From: Nemertoderma westbladi
Taxonomy: Eukaryota > Xenacoelomorpha > Nemertodermatida > Nemertodermatidae
Reading direction: 5' to 3'
DNA length: 64,000 nucleotides
Assembly: GCA_032718475.1 (NCBI GenBank)
Contig: JAUCBJ010004980.1
Span: forward strand, 42,567 to 106,566
Position numbers and translations under genes: made by a program. Positions 56,991-64,000 of this stretch are shown here, one piece after another. Every line of letters begins with the position of its first letter. The stretch's first letter is position 1. The notes under the pieces were generated by a model. That model did no database searches. It saw only the letters and a list, made by a program, of their open reading frames with translations, and was not told where the DNA came from.

Positions 56991-57003
56991 TACAACGTAC
57001 GCG

Positions 57004-57621
57004 TTGATTGCGTCACAGCCGCCGGACTCCGCAGTGCTCAATACGATTCTTAAGGAGATTCGGGAACTGCGGGAGGACCTTAGGATAGAGAAAGAACATG
57101 TCGCGAAACTATCCGGGAAACTGGACGACGCATTCGTGATTATCGGAAGACAACAGGAATATATCGAGCGGATTGATTCCAAGGAACGAGCGAACAATAT
57201 CGTGATAACCGGGTTAGTTGAACGTGACGGAAGTGACGACCTACAAGAGGTGGGAGATTTACTAAAGGTTTTAAAATGCGAGGACCTAATAATCGCGTTG
57301 CCCGGATGGGAAATAAAACGACTGGGAAGAGAACTGGGTCAGGGGCGTGTTGCTGATGGGAGGCCAAGTCTCGGCAATGGTTCTCCCAATAGAATCAGGC
57401 CTCTGCTAATAACCATACAGAGCCCTGGCCACCGTAGCAAGATCTTGGCTGCAGCAAAGAACCTAAAGGGCAATGATCGGTTCGGTAAGGTGTATATCAA
57501 CCCAGATATTCACCCTTCAGTGCGAATGAGGAAGGATGTCTACGTCGCCTCGCCTGGGAAGAAAGGAAACGTCCTGAGAATGCGGGGGTCACTGTGCGCT
57601 ATGATTACAAGCGCCGGGTAG
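57004..57621 (+). CDS. LINE-C ORF1-like protein (coiled coil plus RNA-binding-like domain)
   Basis: About 205 residues. The first 60 form a coiled coil (LKEIRELREDLRIEKEHVAK...LSGKL), followed by ERANNIVITGLVE and later IRPLLITIQSPGHRSKILAAA and VYINPDIHPSVR. This layout resembles ORF1 proteins of L1-type LINEs and related proteins (RRM-like and C-terminal domain), which bind element RNA. The listed first codon is TTG with a stop just upstream, so the natural start has been lost or lies in missing 5' sequence. Confidence 0.65.
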   Translation: MIASQPPDSAVLNTILKEIRELREDLRIEKEHVAKLSGKLDDAFVIIGRQQEYIERIDSKERANNIVITGLVERDGSDDLQEVGDLLKVLKCEDLIIALPGWEIKRLGRELGQGRVADGRPSLGNGSPNRIRPLLITIQSPGHRSKILAAAKNLKGNDRFGKVYINPDIHPSVRMRKDVYVASPGKKGNVLRMRGSLCAMITSAG

Positions 57622-57704
57622 TGACACGCGGTAATACTGTTATTGATAGGTTTATTCCTATAGGTGCCCTATAGGGGGGAGCTGCACAACACCTATTTAG
57701 AACA

Positions 57705-60700
57705 TTGTCTCTATGCTCGTGGAATATCTGCGGTCTGAAAGATAAACTCCTAGATCCCCAGATTCTCCGATATATACATTCCCATGATATCGTATTCATG
57801 TCAGAAATTAAAACTAATAAACCCACACATGTACCCGGCTTCACCCAATATATTAATACGCCAACACCATCCCATCGCGGGGGGATATTGGCATTGGTGA
57901 AATGTACATTAGCTAAATTCGTGTTAGAAGTGGATACGAGTAAGGAGGATCAGCTATGGCTGCGGTTTAGTTTTGCGCCTGATACGTTGATCAGTACCTC
58001 CTACATAACCCCTTGTGACTCTAGCTATTTTTCAACCCAAATGTTCGGGAACCTGAATGCCACCCTTGAAGAGAACCAAAAGGTTATAGTTGTTGGCGAC
58101 CTCAATGCACGTGTTGGGGTCCCTAAGTACACCGGTGAACGGCATGTGATTAACCGAAAGTATCACGGGGTGGAAGATAACGCTGTAAATAGCAATGGGG
58201 AACGGTTACTACGTATATGCTCTACCACTGGGAGTGTAGTCGCAAACCATTTAGAAACAGGGAGGGGTGTGTTAGGTGGGGGTTTATCCTATAGGAAGGG
58301 TAAATCATGGGTAAGCTCATTGGACCTATGTGTAATTACGAGTTGTTTGGTTAGTAATGTAGTTAAAGTTAGTGTAGACAGAAACCAACATGGTTCGGAT
58401 CACGCACCTTTATTGGTAGAAGTAAAGCAAAAGCAAGCAAACAGTCGGCCGTAGCCGGAGGCGACCCAAAGGCTCCTCTTTCGATAGCTGCTACCCGAGG
58501 GTAGGGGTGGGCGCTACTCCTATCCCAAGATTTGCTCCCAGTTATTTAACTGGTACTCATTTTATCGACCCCAGTGGATGAAAGGCTGAGTGGACCCTGG
58601 CGGGGCTGAACCTACAACCATTAGATTGCAGGCCCGGCGCTCAACCAACTGAGCTACCCCCGCCCGGTAGAAGTAGAAATTAATATTAATAATAAAAAAT
58701 ATTTAACAAGTGCGATATATGACAGAGCAGGTGATTTGGGTGCTGTGTGGACTGAAGTAAATTTTAATAATTACCATACAACCCAGGGAGAAAGGACCTA
58801 GCCATTGCAATACTAACTTAGACCAGTTTAAAAACCTTATTACAAGTATTCATCCACCGATTATTAATGACGCTAGTAGAGAGGGTGGGCAGAATATAGT
58901 AGAAACTGCAACACAAATTTTAAATGAAATGGCCAAAAGGTGCAAAGTTAAACAGCAATACGACTGTGTAGACAATGTTAATCTATCTGAATCTAATAAT
59001 GATCGGTGGGTGAGGCTAGTTTCTTTGAATGACCCTAAATTAATCTGGCATGCAGTAAACTGGAAAGGTGAAATTGATAACCTAAAACCCAGAAGAGAGA
59101 GTATGCCAGATGACAACCAATTTAAAAGCCATTTTAAAGCGTTACTGAATCCTCCATCTGCGGAAACAGTGCATATGACTGACGAATTTTCAACCGCTCC
59201 ATATGTTCCGATTCTAGATGATCCGTTGTCAGAAAAGGAATTTGCGGAAGTTTTAAGTGAAATAAAAATAAATAAAAGTTACATAGGTGTCGCACTTGGA
59301 TTGTTCACTTCGCTACCTGGTAATTGGCTTATATTTTTTCTTGCATTTTTTAATTTCGTGTTTAAATTTGGGGCGTACCCCACATCGTGGTGCTACAGTA
59401 AATTAATAGTAATTTTCAAATCGGGGAGCCAAGTTTTTGTGGTAATTACAGAGGTATATCAATTATGGAGATCTGTGCTAAGATTTATGATATGTTACTA
59501 TTTATGTTACTATGTTACTATCAGACTGTCCGTATGGTGCAATATAAGTAGGTGTCAGGCAGGGGGTAGAAAAAACCGCAGTTGCACTGAACATATATTG
59601 GCACTGCGTCTACTTATAGATTAGGCGATTTTTAAAAGGGAGAAACTTTTTGTACTATTTGTAGATTTCTCAAAGGTTTACGATAATATACCTAGAATGA
59701 AACTTATTGAAAGATTAAGAAAATTGGGTTGTGGAAAAGTAATGTTAATGGCAATCTTTACTACTTATACATGTACTAAAAGTATATTGAAATCCGCTAT
59801 AATATGTTCAGCCATAGGCGTAAGACAAGGTGCAGCTACTAGTGTAATATTATTTAGCTTATATATTGACAATCTGGTAACAATGGTGTATAATACTGTA
59901 ACCCAGGATGGTTATTTGGGTATTTTGCATATTATGTTACTAATGGATGATACTATAATTCTTTCTACTAACCGTAATTTGTGCCTTCGTAAATTGAATG
60001 CTCTTATTGCTTTTTGTAAAGAGTCTGGTATGAAGATAAATGTAAAAAAGACAAAGTTCTTCGTTGTTAATGGTGCAATGTATGATAGAACTCCTCTAGT
60101 TGTAAATGACGTAACAGTTAACCATTGTACTACATACACCTATCTTGGATCTATTTTTACAAAAGATGGTAAATTCAACTCGAGGTGCGAGGAGATTGTA
60201 AATAAATTTTCTATATTTTGTGCGCACAATACAAATATTGCTTTTTGTGTTAAAAAGCAGGTGTTTGAGGCTGCAGTAGCTACAGCATTCCTATATGGTT
60301 GCGAAGGCTGGTTAACTAATAATACTAAGAGTTTAGATATATTTTATGGCCGTATGATAAAAATATTATTAGGTGTACGGGAACAAACCCCGACCGACAT
60401 TTGTTTAATAGAAGTAGGGATGCCTTCCATTCAAATACGCATAATGAAATACCGCAAACGGTTCCTACAGAAAGCACTACATACGCTACCAGAGGACACA
60501 CCTTTCCGACAGGCACTTACCATTTGTAAGAATGTAAACTCACCAGGGTACAACATGATAAAGTGTGCTATGGCGTGGTCTGAACCAAGCCTGACTAACA
60601 GCGACATTCTTACTAGAATACGCAAGAAGCCAAGCACGGCGACCAAGTTTGTCACATACAGGACGTTACTGAATATGGACCTGACATGCCACTCGATTTA

Positions 60701-61010
60701 CAGCCTGAAATCCCCGTATGTACCGGATTACATTAGGGTGCACTTCAGCAGAATGCGATTAATGTCGCACAACCTGTTTGTAGAACGAGGGCGATGGTCA
60801 CGGATTCCACACGAGGAGCGAGTGTGTCCCTGTGATAATAAATCCGTTCAGGACGAAGTGCACACACTGTTACATTGCCCAATATCACTACCAATACGCA
60901 GACAGTACCCACAGTTAAATATGCATAATATAAGTATCTTTTTCAATGGTAATATGGATAATATTGAACAATTGTGTAGGTATATAGAGTCAGTAATGTC
61001 TGTATATTAA
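57705..61010 (+). pseudogene. LINE-C ORF2: AP endonuclease and reverse transcriptase
   Basis: Endonuclease: LCSWNICGLK, VFMSEIKTN (Glu), VVGDLNARVG, SSLDLCVI and GSDHAPL. SINE-2 interrupts just after (58425-58665). RT: PTSWCYSKLIVIFKSG, a damaged palm, TEHILALRLLID then TAG at 59622-59624, motif A LFVDFSKVYDN, motif B GVRQGAATSVILFSLYID, motif C LLMDDTIIL (MDD in place of ADD), NVKKTKF. The C-terminal region includes EERVCPCD...DEVHTLLHCP, a Cys/His motif seen in several LINE clades. Several frameshifts lie between 58680 and 59520. The first listed codon is TTG. Clade is not assigned. Confidence 0.75.
58425..58665 (-). mobile_element. tRNA-derived SINE-2, complete, with 10-bp target duplication
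   Basis: GGTAGAAGTA at 58415-58424 and 58666-58675 is the duplicated target within LINE-C ORF2. In minus orientation the head starts GGGCGGGGGTAGCTCAGTTG with A box TAGCTCAGTTGG (58645-58656) and B box GGTTCAGCCCC (58602-58612). A central block (GGTACTCATTTTATCGACCC on plus, then GGATGAAAGGCTGAGT) resembles a conserved domain I recall from invertebrate SINEs. The tail is (AAGC)n-like on the plus strand. The tail half recurs at 10561-10659. Confidence 0.9.
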
Positions 61011-61267
61011 GCGTAGGTTATTTACCATTCACTAGATATTCAGATTTATTATGTCGGTTTGTTTGTTATTTTTGTGTTTAATTACGTTCAACTAATTTTA
61101 GTATTCGCTAAAGTTCTCAAGACAAAATAGACAGTTTCAAAAATCTACTGGACAATTTATATAACTGTGCCAATAACTAATTATCGTAAAGGTTTTGTGC
61201 AGTATTATATTTGATATTATTTGTACTGCATATGTAAATTGTCAATAAACATATCTATCTATCTAAC

Positions 61268-62340
61268 CCCAAGGCGTTGGAATATCAGAGAATGGCCCCA
61301 CTTAGCTGACTTAGACTTGAGTCATCCCCCTTTAGACATCCCTCAAGTAACAGTCTTATTGGGACAGGATGCCCCAGTCGCCTTGATGCTACTTCAATCT
61401 CGCTGGGGACTGAACCCCAAGACTCATCTGTACTCTGTCTAAACTCCGTTTGGATGGTCAGTCTGTGGCCCTAATTTTGCCCCAGATGATGACCTTGACA
61501 TTTATCACACCTCACAAATACATTGTACCCTATCTGACATTAACGACTTGGATACACTCAATGACCCAAAACCCAATCTTACTTCTCCCCCTGAACTCAC
61601 TGTGTCTTGGTTCATTTATTTCTTTGAATATCTAAGACATAAACGTGGTCCTCTACAACCTGGTAGTCCTCGTAAGTTGACCTCCTATGAGCTCGTCACT
61701 GCCAAACAGCGCATTGAACATTACGTTCAATGAGTTGGCTTCCCAGGTGAGTATACAGCTCTAAAGTCTGGATCCCCAATCCCCAAGGTGAGTACAATCT
61801 CCTTTATAGATTTATTTACTATCTCCTTTTATAGACGAAGATGACGGATATCTGAGACTAGGGAGCCGCGTTGCGCGAGCACGCACGTCCTACAACGCGC
61901 GCTTTCCTATCCTTATACCGAAGCATTGTCACTATGCCAGGCTCTTGATAAATGATGTGCACACCAGACTTCGCCATTCTGGGCAAAGTCACAGTCTGAC
62001 ATTCCTTAGAGAGCATTATTGGATCATTAATGCAAGATCATTGATACAAACCATGCTTAGTGCTTGCATTGCTTGCAAGAGACTGCATTCTCGCACGATG
62101 ACCCAGATAATAACCAATTTACCTGAGTCGCGACTTATTCCATATAAACCTGTTTTTGCTTTTACAGGTATTGACCTATTTGGCCCTTTTCTCTTTAAGA
62201 GAATGAGGTCCTTGATTACATGATACGGCATTATATTCATTTGTTTTAATTCTAGGGCGAGCGCACTGGATATAGTAGAGGACCTCTCAACAGACCGTTT
62301 TATCAACGCATCACGGTGTTTCATATCATTAACACTCACT
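61268..62340 (+). pseudogene. BEL-E protease end and integrase start; RT and RNase H deleted
   Basis: 61268-61540 matches the C-terminal part of a BEL protease domain (REWPHLADLDLSHPPLDIPQ, VTVLLGQDAPV, then after a stop PFGWSVCGP). Between about 61545 and 61735 the frame changes character and resembles the segment before integrase (AKQRIEHYVQ). From 61845: DEDDGYLRLGSR, the H2C2 zinc finger (HTRLRHSG...CIACKR), TGIDLFGPF, and, past a TGA at 62221-62223, DIVEDLSTDRFINASR. RT and RNase H are absent. A small duplicated CTATCTCCTTTTATAGA block near 61797-61846 shifts the frame. Integrase ends before its Glu motif. Confidence 0.75.
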
Positions 62341-62440
62341 TTATATCACTCAATTTACTTTAATTGACTCAATTTACTCTCGCTTTACCCGTCTTTGATC
62401 AATTTCTCTCTCGCTCTCTCTCACTCTGTGTTAATTACTT

Positions 62441-62860
62441 CACTTTCTTACTAACTCCAATCGCGAGTTGTTAGTGCCAGTAAACGACACATTTCTCATC
62501 CTCACCCTCTCAATTACTTTCACTTTCTTACTAACTCCTCACGTGAGTTGATTGTTCTAGTACTTTACCTCACCCTCTCAATTACTTTCACTTTCTTACT
62601 AACTCCACACGTGAGTTGATTGTGCTAGTACTTGACGACCTGCCCTCTCTTATTTTCGCCTCGGTTATGTATTTATCATTTTGTCCCAAAATTGTAATAC
62701 TTACTACGTCTCCATATTATGTCATTGTTCTCACCGTTATTTTAATCAAAAGGTTCGCATGTTTGCATATTTGAACACACACATATCGAAAAGCCAGACT
62801 TTAATTTCCATAGATTGACCAGTCTATCTAGCAGAAACTAACAAAATTCCTTGACTTAAT
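62441..62860 (+). repeat. BEL-E 3' LTR
   Basis: Partner of 54746-55205, same orientation, with small differences (for example CGACACATTTCTCATCCTCA versus AGACACATTTCTCATCCCCA) and a different subrepeat length. Together they bracket BEL-E at 54746-62860. Confidence 0.75.
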
Positions 62861-63763
62861 GCGGCACCCTCAATATAATCTGACTATTTAATTACCAAAA
62901 TACGTACTACACACCCATCTTACTAACATAATCATTCGTACAGTACGTGGACTCAGGTTACAGCGGGATTCCACATTTCATCCATATAACTACAGCGAGA
63001 TTCCACTTATCATTCACTTAAGAAGCCCCCCTCAGTCCCACTAACATTATCAATATTGTAAGTGGCCCCAGGTTAAAGCGGGCTGCCACTTGTTCATTCA
63101 TATAACCACCCCCCTCTCGATATACACTGACATTATATAATATAATCATTAATAATAACCCTTCACAACACCCATCAACCTCAAACAGAATTATTGAATC
63201 TCTGCACATTCATTGGTCGAATCTACCAATTAATTTGTTAGCCATAGTATGCCCGTCATGTGTTACATCAATGCAAACCTCATGTTTTAGGCCTGACCCC
63301 CTCTATTCAGCATCTTGACCTCCTGTTATCACCTCGCGATGTAATAATTTACCATTATATACCTCATTCTGAGCAAGTTCGTCAGTCTTCCTATTTTTCC
63401 ACCGGTTGGTTGTCACAAATTGTTTTTACCGCTCGCCCGTCCATTCGCTTGTTCGCCTTTTCATTCGTCCCATTTCATTCACTTTGCTAACACTTTATTT
63501 CTACTGATATTTGTAACCACATATACTCAAAGTAAATGTTTCATTCATATCCCCTCCCCTTATTTTATGATTATTTTTACTACGTTATCGAAATATATTA
63601 TGTTATTTATTATTGCTTTTATTGTCCACATTTCTTTATCATAACTGCCCGTGATTTGTAAATACAAAAGGATTGAATGCGAGCGCGTTAATAAACAAAG
63701 TCAATTTTGCAACCGAAACCTCCCTTGAGTGTCCCAATGATAGACAATTCTTAATGCAATCTG
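62861..63763. other. AT-rich DNA with a short duplicated block
   Basis: GTGGACTCAGGTTACAGCGGGATTCC (around 62946) and GTGGCCCCAGGTTAAAGCGGGCTGCC (around 63062) are two diverged copies about 116 bp apart. No coding signal is seen. Confidence 0.45.
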
Positions 63764-63885
63764 AGTGGGGCATACCAATTGTGGATTGTATTTGGTGGCA
63801 AAAATATTTTTGTTAAGACAGCATCTCAATATGCAGCTCCAATGCAGCAGCACTATTATAGTAGTAGTAGTAGTAATAGTACCAT
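63764..63885 (+). mobile_element. LINE-R variant 3' tail
   Basis: TTTTTGTTAAGACAGCATCTCAATATGCAG through to (TAG)n at about 63858 matches the extended 3' UTR of the copy ending at 51460. Coding sequence is absent. Confidence 0.6.
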
Positions 63886-64000
63886 AAGTTTATTTCAAAT
63901 GCTGCGCGAAGGCCCCACTTAATGTAACGTGCAGTTGGCTCTTAGCTTAGGTCTTTGCAGAACTGCAATCAAAACCAATTATATTTTCAACAACTTCTAC

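Larger units (their letters stand above)
56990..61267 (+). mobile_element. LINE-C: two-ORF non-LTR retrotransposon inside BEL-E
   Basis: From the end of BEL-E gag to an AATAAA (about 61243) followed by an ATCT repeat tail (61249-61267), after which BEL-E protease sequence starts. It contains an ORF1-like frame, an AP endonuclease, RT and a C-terminal Cys/His motif, with SINE-2 inserted. The left boundary is approximate; no target duplication is evident. Sequence of BEL-E between zinc knuckle and mid-protease is missing at the site. Confidence 0.8.

Noticed and set aside
58602-58660. Possible tRNA gene on the minus strand
   Set aside because: Good A box but imperfect B box, attached to a SINE body with a target duplication; not an independent tRNA gene.
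61788-61845. GT...AG segment resembling a small intron in BEL-E
   Set aside because: A short duplicated CTATCTCC block explains the frame change and introns are not expected inside this pol.
1-64000. CRISPR array, bacterial operons, riboswitches
   Set aside because: Repeats lack regular unique spacers, and everything else points to animal transposon DNA; prokaryotic features are not expected.

Overview
This is a eukaryotic, almost certainly animal, window that is nearly all transposable-element DNA. I recognise no ordinary host gene, no rRNA and no functional tRNA gene. The animal assignment rests mainly on at least five copies of BEL/Pao-type LTR retrotransposons, a superfamily known only from metazoans, together with two kinds of tRNA-derived SINE, several LINE families and piggyBac-like TTAA-flanked repeats. 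Phylum cannot be decided from this sequence. DNA is AT-rich outside the retrotransposon coding parts and carries many pure C/G runs of 15-24 nt.

Layout. 1-13.6 kb: AT-rich DNA with inverted repeats, a TTAA-flanked 1.56 kb element holding five 164-bp tandem units, a 15-bp minisatellite, and fragments of LINE-R (my label for an RTE-like LINE with a (TAG)n tail). 13.6-18.1 kb: LINE-U, a broken non-LTR element whose upstream frame carries a Ulp1/C48-type cysteine protease and whose downstream frame has an AP endonuclease but no reverse transcriptase. 18.4-18.9 kb: a decayed DNA-transposase fragment. 19.3-43.2 kb: one giant nested structure. BEL-A (minus strand) has 1.53 kb TG..CA LTRs and a 5-bp target duplication (CCAAA). 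It inserted into a TTAA-type repeat, then received a LINE-R copy in its 3' LTR and BEL-B (5-bp duplication AACAT) in its gag. Without these two insertions BEL-A would be about 14 kb. Besides gag-pol it has an extra reading frame between pol and the 3' LTR, with an exonuclease-like segment and a Cys-rich segment; this is the most unusual item in the window. 43.2-49 kb: tandem repeats, a foldback element carrying a SINE and a LINE-R piece, and a second BEL-B-family gag. 49-51 kb: BEL-D gag-protease. 51-54.7 kb: LINE-R fragments, a SINE and a second foldback element. 54.7-62.9 kb: BEL-E with both LTRs, lacking RT/RNase H and interrupted by LINE-C, which in turn carries a SINE with a 10-bp target duplication. 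62.9-64 kb: unassigned AT-rich DNA and a LINE-R tail.

How the parts relate: within each BEL element gag, zinc knuckles, protease, RT, RNase H and integrase would work as one retrotransposition unit, and LINE ORFs would supply endonuclease and RT. Nearly every frame is now interrupted by stops, frameshifts or insertions, so no element looks autonomous. The nesting gives relative ages: TTAA repeat older than BEL-A, BEL-A older than LINE-R and BEL-B; BEL-E older than LINE-C, LINE-C older than its SINE.
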